From: Nymphaea colorata
Lineage: Eukaryota > Streptophyta > Magnoliopsida > Nymphaeales > Nymphaeaceae
Direction of reading: 5' to 3'
Length of the DNA stretch: 64,000 nt
Assembly (NCBI RefSeq): GCF_008831285.2
Contig: NC_045139.1
Location: 2,674,704 to 2,738,703, forward strand
This document shows positions 22,505 to 34,972 of this stretch, one piece after another. The position numbers and the translations under genes were made by a program. The notes beneath the pieces are model-generated. The model had not been told where the DNA came from. It was given only the letters and a program-made list of their open reading frames with translations, and did not search any database. The stretch's first letter is position 1. Every line of letters begins with the position of its first letter.

Positions 22505-23870
22505 CCCTATGCCTCACTCTGTCCAGACTTTACGAACAAGCGACATTTAAGGAAATTAGAGTTTAATGACGGCAAGCAAATTGTCGAACTTCATCCACCT
22601 ATTGGGCATCTCAAGAGCTTGGCGCACTTGTCTTTATTTAGACAACTGTGAATCACTAAGGAATTTCCCTGGATCTATCGGTCAGATGAAGCAACTGAAT
22701 CGCGCACTCTAAAATGCTCACTCAATGAAAGAAATACCTGATTGCATATGTTCATTGTTCAATCTTGAAGAACTAAAAGCTAGAGGCTGTAAATGTCTTG
22801 CATCTTTGCCCAGCCTTCTTGGCAACATGACGAGCTTGCGGATGCTTGATCTGAACTTGACAGCCCTTAAAGAGTTGCCAAACTCCGTTGTGTCACTAAA
22901 GAAGCTGGAGGTCCTATCAGTTCTTTGTTGGAAAAGGCTCAAATTCTTACAGGCTTCTGCTTCTGTTGGCTCACTGATGTTGTTGAAGAGCCATGGCATG
23001 TCATCAATAAGTGGTGACGAAAGACCTTCGGAGAGACGATGCTACTCTCTCCCTCTGTTCCTTCCTTCCCTCACCAAACTCAATGCAAATGATTGTCATC
23101 AACTGTAAATGATAGCAGATGTCTCAAATGCAAGGGGATTACAGGGATGGGATCTACGTGACTGCAAAAGACTTTGACGTTCCTGGCAATCGAGAAATTG
23201 AAACTGTTGGAAAGCTTAGTGCTTGTAGGATGTGGAAGCATTCACGAATCATTCGAAGAAAGACTTCAGGTAAACAACTTCTTTCAAGAAAAAATATGCC
23301 ATCTCTTTACCTATTATATGAGCACCACTCACTTGGTAGGACGAACTAATGGTGAACGTTACCAAACTATCAATACATCACAGGTTCAAGGACCCATCTT
23401 TTCCCAAGCAAGGCCAAAGTTAGGAGATGCCCTGTCTGCTGGGAAGAGTTTCCACTTTTAACTGAATGTCTTTTTCTTCAACTTAGTTAACTAGAGTTTA
23501 ATGTCATGCAGACATGTTGACTACAGTTGACTCACTCTGATATCTAATCGCTCTGTTTTTCAGGGAGCAAACTTTCGACGTCTACGTGAATTCTCTTTTT
23601 TTTTTTCTCAATCAATTTGAGTGGGCCGTCTTGTATTTGTTTAAAGATGAAAGCAGCATAGACAACAGTGGCTTGGAACTAGATAGAAGCATGAAAGTGA
23701 CCAAGACAAAGACCTGGTCAGCATTGGTGACGAAGACAGAAACCCCTATGGCCTTGGCTCGCAACCAGATGAAGGTATTGCAAGTAACGAAGATACCTTT
23801 GAAAGTAAACAAGTTGGAGACCTGGACAGCGATGGTGACGAATGGTGACGAAGACAGATGTGTCTAGGGG
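22505..23870 (+). pseudogene. TNL pseudogene: LRR exon and last exon
   Basis: A plus-strand relic of the same family. The LRR region reads CPDFTNKRHLRKLEF and ELHPPIGHLKSLAHL (22525-22640), then a frameshift and stop, then IPDCICSLFNLEELKARGC through SLTKLNANDCHQL (22737-23105), with a stop at 23106. A third frame resumes with SLVLVGCGSIHESFEERLQ and the donor CAG|GTAAAC at about 23270. The last exon begins after TTTTTCAG at 23564 (ANFRRLREFS, matching ANFQHLSEFS in the intact gene), then carries a T-rich insertion. Several frame breaks; no TIR or NB-ARC upstream. Confidence 0.85.
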
Positions 23871-23875
23871 TGAAC

Positions 23876-24250
23876 AACAAGTCGAGCTACTCAAGCTCGA
23901 CTCGTTAAAGATAGGCTTGTGAACGAGTTTGAGCTCAAACATTTGCTTAATGAGTCGAGTTTGAGTTCATGAGTTGACTCGTTCAAATAATCAAGTTGAG
24001 TTCGAGCTCAACATGTAACGTTGAATATCAATTCTATTCAAATGAGTTTGTAAGACCCTTAATCGAGTCAAGTTCGAGCTCAACAAATAATGATAAATAT
24101 CAATTTTATTCAAACGAGTTTGTCGAGCCTTAATCGAGTCTAGCTCAAGTTCAACACGTAACTGCCGAGTCAAGCTTGAGCTGCTTTTGTCGAGCTCAAG
24201 GTTTCATTAGTCCACCTGAGCTCGAACTAACTGAACTTGGGCTTGACCCG
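23876..24250. repeat. CGAGCTC-rich repeat with ~72-bp internal units
   Basis: Dense in TCGAGCTCAA and its complement. Within it, TTCGAGCTCAACA recurs at 24001 and 24073, with a diverged third copy near 24144, giving a period of 70-72 bp. Between copies AATATCAATT and GAGTTTGT recur. Unclassified dispersed repeat; it abuts the end of the TNL relic. Confidence 0.7.
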
Positions 24251-25125
24251 ACTAGTGTTTACTGGGTGGTGACATCCGCAACTCATTTGACTATTTTCCT
24301 ACTGATTCTGAACATCCTGTCGTTGAGGTGAGGTTTGATTGATAATTAAGAGCAAACCTGCATGACATAAAGCCTGCCTGAATGCCACTTATGTATTCAC
24401 TTCAGCCCTCGATTCCTTAAGTTGGTTTGCATTTGGGAAAGAAGAACGAGGCACAGTTTTTGCCAAATTTGTTAAATTATCTGTCACCATTCCGATGCTA
24501 GCTAATGAGAAATAATAGCATTCTCATTTGTAGAGTAGTGTTGGCGAGAAAATTAGGTATTGTAGAAGGGATTGGTTTTGGTAACTCATTGTTTCCTTAT
24601 CTTCTCCCGGCGGCTACCAAAACTAGACCACCTAAAACATCACCAAGCAAAGAAGGTCTTTAAATTAGTTTTAATGACTCGTCATTTTGCTTTTGGAAGC
24701 ATATAGATAATTAATAAGGTTGGTTTCCTATGGAAAAAAAAAAAATCTCTTGACTGAAATCCAAGAGGTCCAAATTAAAGCTTAAATAAAACTGAATGGA
24801 TTCGTCAATAATGTACGAGTAAAGGAAAAGTCTGCAAAAGATTACTTTTTTAAGTATTGTAGACAGGAATAATGACACGAAGTATGACCTTAGAGAAATG
24901 AAAACATGAAAGTCTTCTGGGCGCTTAACTTTATTGACTAAATTGAGACCGGTACAAATAAAGCTTAAATAAAGAAGGATGGGATTGAAATTTAGTAATA
25001 AAGTGTGAGTAGGTGGTAGAAAAAACCCATGGCAGACAGTGAGGTGACTTATGAGAAGTTTCTGGGTGGTTTCCTTTGCACAGCACTTTTGATTACAAAT
25101 TAAGTATCTTTCAAAAATTTTGAAG
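24251..25125. other. Intergenic, nothing recognised
   Basis: No gene-like or element-like structure seen. Confidence 0.5.
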
Positions 25126-25127
25126 GG

Positions 25128-25129
<2 letters not shown>

Positions 25130-25171
<42 letters not shown>
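25130..25171. repeat. (TA)n microsatellite
   Basis: About 42 bp of alternating TA. Confidence 0.95.
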
Positions 25172-25172
<1 letters not shown>

Positions 25173-25299
25173 CTAGGTCCTACATTTTTTATTTTTTCTC
25201 TTTTTGTATTTATTTTTTCTTTATATATATATATAAAACTGAACGGTGACATTCAGTTTTTTTTTTAACCATTTAAAAACATCAAATCTGAATGGCCCA

Positions 25300-27155
25300 A
25301 AATGTCGCCGGCCAGCCCACCCAACGAAGGCCACGTCATCGCCGCCGGGCGGAGGAGTAGCCGCTGATCTCCTCCTTTTGGTCTCTCACTCTAATCTCTC
25401 TCACATTCTGAAGGCAGGAGTTGGTGGTGCTCCTGTGCTCCTGCCTTCATAAGGACCTGTTTGATGCACAAGAAGAATTTAATATGGTAAATTTATCATA
25501 GTAAATTTTTTTGAAAAAAGATGACAGGGTAGAATTTAACGTGGTAAAATTAACCCTGTTTGATGTACATGATAGAAAATTTGAGAATTTTTTTTTAAGA
25601 CTGTTAGTAGTAGTTGTATTTATTTTCCTTCTCCTCCTCAATTTCCTCTTTGTTTATATAACCCATGCAGACAAGCATGGTCTATTTTTTTACAATAAGT
25701 TCCAATTATTCTGTTTTTCTACTAGAACACTAGAAATTGATGTCTTGAGATAATTCTGTGGAAGGGTGTAATCAAACAAGATGTTTTTATTAGCCTATGA
25801 ACCTTACGACATAACTATTTAGTGACAGCTATATCATTTTTAGGGGTTCCTAGCAACAGTCCAACATTGGAAAACCGAATGTATATGTGAACTGATATGG
25901 ACAACAAATAATCAACCAACTTAATGAATTAAGCAACACTTTAGTTGAAAAAAGTAACTTTCAACTTCGAGCGATTTAATTCAGTTCAACAAGCAGTAAC
26001 TTGCAAAACCATTCACATAATATAACACTCACAAATATAGGAAGATCATTATGCCAATTTGGCAGGGGAATTAAATGGATATGGGAAGACAAACCTTTTT
26101 CTTCAATAGATATAACCCTTCTCTTGGCCAGCCACTCCTCCCCGTCCAATTTCACATCTCAACAGCCTCTCACATCGAGGAACTCAAGTTCCCTGCAAGC
26201 TGTGACTATCATCCAAAGTAGAGCGGCGGCGGTGGTGCACGGCGAGAGATGGGGCGAGCGGTGGAAGAGGAAGGCAGAGAATCGAAGGGTGAGTCTTCGA
26301 AGCCCTAATTTGAAGAACCACGGCGATGGCTGGAGGCGGAGCGGTGGCCGTGCACGGCGAGCGATCAAGCATGCGGTAGAAGAGGAAGGAGAGAGCAATA
26401 GAGGAAAGGAAGGAGAGAGCAGTAGGGCATCAGAGAAAGGGAGGGAAGAAAGGGAGGGAATAAGAGGGAGAAAGGGAAAAAGCCTACCGGCGGTGGAGCG
26501 GAGAGGCGGTGACGGTGCGACCTCCTTCCACTCTGGTGCAATGTGAGAAGGCTCGAGGGAGGAGGAGCTGTGGTGCGATGTGAGCTGCCGAAGGAGGTCG
26601 TGCGCTGAGGAAGGAGGTCGAGCGCCCGAAACAACGAGCGGGTGAAATTTCACCCACTCAAAAGTCCGAGCTCCGAACTCGGACTTTGGAGCGGGTGGAA
26701 TTCTACGGCTCCCTTTTGGGTTAAACGGGTGGAATTCCACCCCGTTTGATGGGATTTCAATCAGGCGGGTGAAATTTCACCCGCCCGTACCAATTTCCCT
26801 TCCCCCAATGGATTTCAACCGCCCATCAAACGGGCCCTAACAGTCTCCATCCATGAATGCCCCTGCGGCCCTGCCGACATCGGCGCGACAGACGCCGTCC
26901 CACCGTCGGCTCTGCTTGGGTGGCCGAGCAGTGTCCGTCATGCCCGACGACGGCAGGGGGAGCTGCTGGAGCTCCCCCATGCCTTTACCCATCGTGGGCA
27001 GGCCCACGACATGTAGAGGAAAGGGGAGCCGGCAGCTCCCCCTGTTGTCGGCGGTGGCACTAGCACCCTTCGGCAGCACCGATGCGGTCCGGCTGGCCCC
27101 TGCCGGTGGCTTTCTTGAGAGACATACAAGAGAAAGAGACTCACTCATATTTTAG
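25300..27155. other. GC-rich, palindrome-rich block (non-autonomous elements likely)
   Basis: This block is much richer in G and C than its flanks. It includes a perfect 11-bp stem GAAGGCAGGAG/CTCCTGCCTTC near 25411-25449. Near 26600-26840 several nested palindromes share GCGGGTGAAATTTCACCCGC and the phrase GTTTGATGGG. A stem near 26944-26966 and 27029-27051 contains GGGGGAGCTGC. Left (ACCTGTTTGATG at 25455) and right (CATCAAACGGGCCC at 26824) edges are loosely inverted. The ORFs here (for example 26001-26546) have biased Arg/Gly/Ser composition and no domain. Best read as nested non-autonomous DNA elements, possibly carrying captured gene sequence. Confidence 0.5.
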
Positions 27156-27971
27156 GTCAAGATGATTTTTTCTATTTTCTTTTTCATATTTCTTGGAAAA
27201 TTGTCTAAATAGATTTTTGCAAGTCTCAACTATGGGCCACCTACGTCTCCATACATATAAGCCTCTAAAAGCAGGGAGATCCTTCAGACCTTTTCGAACT
27301 ATGAGTTAACTCTTGCTCACCCCCAAATAAAAATAAAAATAGTTGTAATTCTACCATAAAAATTCTTTGTCATCAACGTTTATTAAAAGAAATGAATTTC
27401 GTATACAACAGGCACTGCGAATACAGAAGGCGCGAACAATGTTAGGCCAATAACGTTGTATTACTTTTTCTACAAAATCATTAGTGTGGTCATGGAATAA
27501 ATGATTCCATCTGTCCTTCAACGAGTAGTCTTTGAAAACTCAGTGTAGAAGACTTAAAAATCGTATGAAAATGAAAATTCAGCAAACTTGAGCCTTGTTG
27601 AAGTTGGACTTGAGAGAAGCTTCAGGGGCCTTTCCTTGAAAGAGTCCAAATAGAATATATCTTTCACAAATTCAAAAAAGCATTTTACAAAACGACAACC
27701 GATTTGGAAGAGAACGGCAAAGCAAGCATGTATCTGCTGGGTGAACATCGAAGCTAGCGCTGAAGCTGATCCATGCTTGCCTGGTCAGAGGAGGACCCAT
27801 GCCCTTGAGATCTCTCACAAGGGAAGAGTACTTTTAACACTTTTGCTACAAGATTTTTGGGCGTAAAGATTGAAAGAGGCTCAAAGAGTTCTTACAAGAA
27901 GAGAAGAAGGCGGAGTTTTTTTCACATTTTTGCTCCATCTGTCTTTGATTGTGGAGTCTATTTCACAACTC
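27156..27971. promoter_or_regulatory. Upstream region of the intact TNL
   Basis: Spacer between the GC-rich block and the first ATG of the TNL. No clear TATA box was identified. A minor ORF on the minus strand has no recognisable motif. Confidence 0.35.
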
Positions 27972-30900
27972 ATGGAAAAATCATGGCTTACACGATATGC
28001 ACAGGAGTCTTGTTCTGAGGATGGTGAAACTGAGGCTTCTTCACCTCAGTCGTCGTCCCCACCTTCCGTGAAAGAAGTTGGGTTCCAGTATGACGTGTTT
28101 CTGAGCTTTAGGGGACCAGACACGCGCAAGACCTTCACCGGCCACCTGCATCAAGCACTGAAAGATAATGGCATCATCACTTTCATCGACAATGAGAACT
28201 TGGAGAAAGGGCAGAAGGTGGATGAGCTATTTGGGTATATTCAGACATCCAAAATATTCGTGCCCATCTTCTCCAAAGGCTATGCTGATTCAGACTGGTG
28301 TTTGAAAGAAATAACCGAGATCGTGAAGTGCGAGAGGCTCATCATTCCGGTGTTCTTTCATGTCGAGCCAAGAGATGTCCGTCATCAAACTGGGCCTTTT
28401 GAATCTGCATTTAAAGGGTACCATGCAAGTCAAGAAATGGACACTGAACAAGTGAACAAATGGAGTGATGCATTGAAAAAAGCAGGGAAAGTATCAGGGT
28501 ATACTTTGGCTGAAACTGCAGGGTAAGCAGCTTAGTTCCTACTTTGTTCTCTCCTTTTGTACTGCTAAAATTCGCTAGTGAAAAGCTCATCACGTAGTTT
28601 CCAAGTTTTCCACTTTTCGTGTGGGTGAATAGGCTAAAAAATACGTCTCACACCTAATAGTCTAAATCATCATCTTATTTGGGTGTGTGTATATATATAC
28701 AAAAAAAAAAAGAAGAAGAAGAAAAGAAAACCAATACCATGGCTAACAAATGTGCCCCTTTCATTCATTTTCTCTAACCCACTCCACTATTGATGTGATG
28801 CCCCTGTTTGCAAAGATATTAGTTGATCTAGAAAATCATATTTTTCTTTTCATAAATTACCGTTTCTGTAATGGAAAATTGAAAAAGTTATTATAGGAAA
28901 TCATTAATTTGAGTTGCATCCTTTTGGACTTCTGGTAGTGACGAGGCAGAGCTCATCCGGCGCATAGTGAAGAGACTCTTGACTGAAGTAAACAAGACCC
29001 GTTTGTTTGTAACTAAGCATCCAGTTGGACTCGATTCTCGCGTTGCAGATGTGATGGAAGTGCTAGATATTGAACCCCATGGTGATGCAAGAATAGTCGG
29101 GATCTATGCAATGGGTGGCATGGGCAAGACTACTCTTGCTAAGGCTGTTTATAACCAAATTTCTTCCCATTTTGAGGCATGTAGTTTCCTTTCTAATATT
29201 AGAGAAGCAGCAAAGCAATCCTCAGGACTCGTTTCCCTCCAAAAACAGTTGCTTCGTAATATTTTCCAAGATAAACATGTGGACATAAGCTGCAGCGACG
29301 AAGGAATTGGCAAAATTAAAGAACGAATTCGGGCTAAGAAGGTTCTGCTAGTTCTTGATGATGTTGATGATCAATCACAACTCGATGAGTTGATCGGCAA
29401 CCTTAATTGGTTTTGCTCAGGGTCAAGAATCATCATTACTACCAGGGATAAGGGGGCTTTGAGAGAACATAGAGTGAATTTGTATGAGCTTAAGGAGCTG
29501 GATGCTGCCCAATCACTGCAGCTTTTTAGTTGGCATGCATTTGGGAAAGAGAAGCCAGATGCCAAATTTGCAGAATTATCAAAGGAAGTTGCATCTATTG
29601 CTTCTGGGCTGCCATTAGCCCTTAAGGTATTTGGGCCACTTTTCCTTGGTTTCAAAACGGATGAAGAATGGGGAACTATGTTGACAAGGTTGAAGGCCGC
29701 TCAACATAAAGGTATTTATGAGAAGCTAAAGATAAGTTATGATGTGCTTGAAGAAGAAGAAAAAAAGGTATTTTTGGACATAGCATGCTTCTTTACTGGG
29801 GAAGGAAGAGAGCATGCTACCCTCATGTGGGAAGCTTGTGATCTCTTCCCAGAGACAACAATCGAAGTCTTAATGGGCAAGTGTTTGGTCAGTATAAATG
29901 ACTTCAGAGGAGAGTTTGAAATGCATGACCATATACGAGACATGGGAAGAAAAATTGTGAAAGATGAGAGCCCTTCAAATCCTGGAATGCGGAGCAGGTT
30001 GTGGAAAGATGATGAAGCATTAGATGTACTGGAAAACAACACAGTAAGAGTTTATCTCTTCAATTATTATTATTGTTGTTATCGTTATTATTATTATTAT
30101 TATTATTATCTTAATTTGCTGTTATTTCATTTTATTTAGCTATTTTAGATGCTGGCGATTCCATATTAGATTTCCTTAACATGCATGTCCTACCAAAAAA
30201 CTGTATGGGGTTTGGTGTGGAAAAAAGAGTTGCCAAAAGCTTGTCTGTTTGGAAAATGTGTTGTCTTGTTCTCAAATTTCTCATATTTATAAAAGAAATT
30301 TGTCTCCTTTAACTGTCAATTAAATTTGAATTGCAGGGAACAAGAAATGTCGAAGCCATCAAGCTTCAAAAATGTGCATCAGGGTCTCTGAACACAAAGT
30401 CTTTTGCAACAATGTCTCAACTTAGAATGCTCCAATTGGATACAGTGAAATTGGAAGGTAAATATGAACATCTTCCTAGGACGATAAGGTGGTTGAAATG
30501 GAGCCCAGAAGGCTTGGATTCATTACCTGCTTCCCTTCAGCTTGACAATCTCGTTGTTCTTGACTTATCATGGAGCTCTATAACTCGAGTTTGGAACCAG
30601 CCAACAAATGCAAGGATCAAGGTAAGAAAAAAGCCCTCAGTTATATGTCCATTTTTATGCTTTGTTCTTTTCTTAGTTTGCAACTTTCCATTTATTAAAT
30701 AGATGGGGTTGTGTGGATCAAGATTATCGATATAATGGCCGTTAAAATTATGAAAGGAGAAAGCGAAAACTTGACAGACTCACTTGTCTACCGTGAGTTG
30801 TGAAGCATTGATTTAAATAAAAAATATTGTCAGCAATATAAGATAAATCTTACAGCTTGCAAAGTAACAACACTTAATAAAAATAACATTTACATGCATA

Positions 30901-33345
30901 GCAGGATACCACAATGTCTCCTCAGAGTAATTTCCACACTTATCTTTAACACCTGCTCAGTTAGCATTATGACACGAATCAGTTGCCTTATGAATGGCTG
31001 CATATAGGCATCATGTCCACCACAGAAGGAGCTAATCGATCATAAATAGTTTTTTTTTTAGTTCAGTCAAATGTTTGGAAAAACTTATTAATTATTCTTT
31101 TGTTCGCCATGTGAACAGGGCTTCATTTTCATTTGTTCTTATCACATTTCTCCTGACAAAACCATTTTTGTTCTTCAGGTATTTGACAAACTGAAAGCCT
31201 TAGATCTCACTGGTTGCAAGAACCTTACCACTTGTCCAGATTTTACGAGCATGACACATCTAGAGATATTGAAATTTGTTTTTTGTGGAAAGATGAGGGA
31301 ACTTCATTCATCTGTTGGGCATCTCAAGAGCTTGACTCATTTGGATTTGCGATATTGTGTATCACTAAAGCAACTGCCTCAAGAAGTTTGGCAGTTGACC
31401 TCACTCGAAAGCCTTGACTTCAGTTTTTGCTCTCTAACTTTGCCGTCAAAGTTGGGGGATTCTAAGTCATTGCTGCTTGATAAATTGAAAGTCTTAAAGA
31501 TGGGAGGTCGTAATATGGTTGTCAAGTGTCCAGATTTTACGATCATGCCACATTTAGAGATATTGCGTTTTGAACATTCTGACATAACTGAACTTCATCC
31601 ATCTATTGGGCTTCTCGAGTGCTTGACTCACTTGAATTTGAGTCTCTGCACATCACTGAAGAAATTGCCTGAAGAAGTTTGGCAGTTGACCTCGCTCGAA
31701 ATACTTGACCTCAGTCATTGCAACAAAATTTCAACTTTGCCATCGGTAATGGGAGATTTGAAGTCACTAAGGGTGTTCTTCCTGGCCGGCACAGGCATAA
31801 GAACTTTGCCTGAATGCATTTGTTCATTGCTCATTCTTGAAGAGCTAGATGCTTCAAATTGCGAAAGTCTCACTTCATTACCCAAGTCGCTTGGCAAACT
31901 GAGGAGCTTGAGGAAGCTTGATCTGAGTAGGACAGCCATTGAAGAGATGCCAGACTCCTTTTTGTCGTTAGAGAAGCTTCAGGTCTTATCAGTTGATCAT
32001 TGCAATAAGCTCAAATTCATACCTGCCTCTGCTTCTATTTGTATTGGGTCTTCAGAGAGACAACACTACTCTCTCCCTCAGTTCCCGCCATCCCTTACTA
32101 AACTTATAGCGAGTGGTTGCAGTGAATTGGAAATGATAGCAGATCTCTCAAACGCAAAGCAATTAATGGAGTTGAATCTAAGTAGCTGCCACAAGCTTGT
32201 GGATGTTCCTGGCGTTGAGCAGTTGACATGGTTAAAGCACTTGAAGGTTGGAGGATGTAGAAGCCTTACCAACTCCTTGAGGAAAAGACTTCAGGTAAAC
32301 ATCATCTTTGAAAACTGTTGTTGGTTTTTTGCCCATTAGCTGAGCTCCACTTACTCGCTTGGTAGTATGTTAAGTTCAAACAACCTGACTTTGCTGCAAA
32401 AAATGTCAAGGTTATAAGATACACTATTTCCTAGTGAAGAATGTCCACTCTAAAGGAGTGCAAAGAGAATTCCTTCCTCCCCAAAACTTTCGTTGAGTTG
32501 AGTTTCTACATTCTAGTCATTATGCAGGAACATGGTGCATGTTTCTAGGAATATCAACGGATCTAAGTTGGATTGAAAAGCAGATCTCTACCACTACTGC
32601 ATAACTATAGTCAAAATTAGGCTCCAATTGAAAGATTCCTGCTGAAATTGATGGATACTTATGGGCTCAAGTCGCTGCCCACCAAATAGGGCAGACTGTT
32701 GCATCATTGTTCATGTATTTGTGCTTACTCACTAGAATATCTCCTTACTCTATTTTTCAGAAGGCAAACTTTCAACATTTGAGCGAATTCTCCATCTCTG
32801 GGAGCAGGAGCGATGGCGAGCCGTCTTCACCATCCTTCTCGTTCCTTCTTCCCAACCATTTCTACGAAGGTCTCTTATTGTTGAACGTCGGCAAAGACTG
32901 CAAGGGCAACAATGGCTTGGAACTGCATAACAGCACTGAAAGCGAGGGAGACGCGCTCCCCCCACACCGCCTGGGTAGAATCTTTATTCAGATGGATGAC
33001 ACCCAATTTGTCTTTTCAACCTTAATTAAAGAGAAAGCATTTGGGTTGTTTCCCAAGGCTACATTTGAAAGGGATAGCGAGCTGATGATGGGGTTAAGAG
33101 AAGGAAGATTTATGAGAAACGGTGAAGCTCAGATGAGGACGATGATGAAGATGCATGTGTCCATCAATGGCCGCGTCCTACTCGATGGTGGCGTGTTCAC
33201 CACTGCTACTTCCACCATTACCACTAGGGGACATGAGTTGGATGATTTTCGTCAATTAGGTGATGATTCTATCATTCTGGTTGCATTTCAGATGGAAAAA
33301 CGAACGGTTTATGCCAACATATTATACTGGCTTTTGCCGTTCTAA
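27972..33345 (+). CDS. TIR-NBS-LRR disease-resistance protein, apparently intact (1213 aa)
   Basis: Five exons: 27972-28522, 28939-30043, 30337-30621, 31179-32294, 32761-33345, all with GT..AG introns; they sum to 3642 nt. The first ATG in frame is at 27972. The TIR domain (residues ~38-180) starts YDVFLSFRGPDTRKTF and keeps the catalytic-type Glu in DWCLKE (E113). NB-ARC: P-loop AMGGMGKTT (K247), kinase-2 KVLLVLDDVDD (318-328), RNBS-B GSRIIITTRD, GLPLAL (407-412), MHD (512-514). LRRs fill about 600-1019. The last exon (1020-1213) follows LRLQ-type phase-0 splicing and carries a distinctive acidic stretch, then TFERDSELMMGLREGRF. TNLs are intracellular immune receptors whose TIR cleaves NAD+ on activation and signals through EDS1. 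Splice sites are inferred from sequence and paralogue comparison. The ligand is unknown. Confidence 0.93.
30064..30109. repeat. (TTA)n-rich microsatellite in TNL intron 2
   Basis: ATT/TTA repeats broken by GTTGTTATCG, lying just after the exon-2 splice donor. Confidence 0.85.
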
Positions 33346-34972
33346 TATAATTACCTAAAGAAAATGATCGTTTGCTTAATTACTTGTAAATGCAAGCAAG
33401 GAAAACAAGCAATGGCAAGGGAGGCACTACACCTATTACGTGAGCATGGTGGCCATTTGGGGTTGACAAAATGAGAAGACTGTTTGTTAATTTTCTAGTT
33501 TGCCTTTGTACAGAACGGTTCCTTGTTTGTCTTTGGTAGATATGACTGCGAAGACATCGGCTGTCCAGGGCCAAACATATAACCAGCTGCTCCAAACGGA
33601 TCGAATGTTCCGGTCTTTAACTTGCTAAATTAATGACTGAAAATTTCTTGAACAAGAAAAGGAAAAACTCTTCACGGGAAAAAAAAAAAAGACAAACCTA
33701 GAGACCATAGGCGCAAAGTTGAAAAAAGGTGAAAAACATTTTTTTTTTTGAAAGGTTTAAAAAGCCGTTGAGAAAACAAAAATACTTCTTCCATATTTAC
33801 CAGGGATGTCAAGATATCCATTTTGGATCTTTTATTTCACTTAATAGAAATCGGACATGAAAAAAAAAAAAAGTATCTGATTAAGAAATCAGATCAGATT
33901 TGGATTTAAGAAATAACATCCGATTGGATTCCGATTCGAATATGGTTGCACTCGATTCGTATTTAGATTTAAATAAATATTATACGTTGAATGCTCTTAC
34001 ATGTTGAAAATTGTTCAAATTTGGATTTTCATTCGGATATGAATGTATAAATCAGATTCAGATTGGATTAGGATTGTGAAATTAGATTCAGATTTGGATA
34101 TGACTTTTTTTTGTTAGTATCTAAACTGAATATATGAATATCTGAAAAAATAGATACAGTTAAAGGCATGTCTGATTTGAATCTGATCCATAGATATGGC
34201 TGGGAATCCAACATCTCAAATGACGACTGATATCTTTTATGTTTCCCTCCTCCAAGGGTCCAAAGCCAGGTCAAGGTTTGAGTAGGAATAGTGTAATTTC
34301 AACTTAGATATCACAATTACTCAATTGAGCCATGAATATAACAATCAAGAGAACTCCAACTAACAACTGGACTCTCATAATCAGCCGAGGAGAACTGGGC
34401 CTCTGCTGCAATTCTACGTGTTAGACGGAGAGTTAGGTTTACTATGGCAAATCATTGCCCAAATTGCATGAATCATTCGCAAAAGAGTCCATTTTTTTCA
34501 ACATAGCTCTGGGAATCAGGTGAGATCCTTAGTTTGGAAAGTATTGGTACATATTAGGCTTTTGGTTTGGAAATATCAAAACTTAAAAACTTAGGAATTA
34601 CGATTGACCATTATTAGACAAGTTAAGATTTATGTATACATTTTTTCAAGTCAATCATCATTATCTTTCGTTTTTATAATGGAAGATATAAAAGCAGCAC
34701 CATTTGATAAAGCTTGTATCGTTATGTGATGGCAGCAACTTAACACAAATAATATTTTCTTAAAACATAATAAAAGGTAAAAACCATTTCACAAGGACAG
34801 AAAAAAAGCCAACATGAAGAGCAGCACAACTTTAGTTGGGGCAAGCCCCTTCCTCCTTCCTTTGTCTTTGGGGGTTCAGAGCTGCTTTCTGGTTTGGGTG
34901 AATTTCCTTTTAACTTAAGTTTCATGAATATGCTTACCATTGCTACACTTATCTTCTTGCTCTGTTTTTCAG
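33346..34972. other. Spacer between the TNL and the orphan last exon
   Basis: No gene. At about 33800-34210 a repeat rich in GATTTGGAT/CAGATT motifs (TTAAGAAATCAGATCAGATT, then TTGGATTTAAG) resembles, in opposite orientation, the stretch at 55850-56200 (AAATCCAAATCTGAAACGAT). This is probably a dispersed non-coding repeat. Confidence 0.5.

Noticed and set aside
26001-26546. 181-codon ORF in the GC-rich block
   Set aside because: Composition is Arg/Gly/Glu/Ser-rich with no domain, several other frames are open too, and the region is palindromic. It is explained by base composition.
27870-27971. A longer start for the intact TNL adding 34 residues
   Set aside because: The codon at 27870 is TTG; the first in-frame ATG is at 27972.
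28233-28260. YIQTSK in the TIR of the intact TNL looked like loss of the catalytic glutamate (YIEKSK in the other TNL)
   Set aside because: The NADase glutamate of plant TIRs is in the WCxxE motif (WCLKE here, WCLRE in the second TNL), which both proteins keep.
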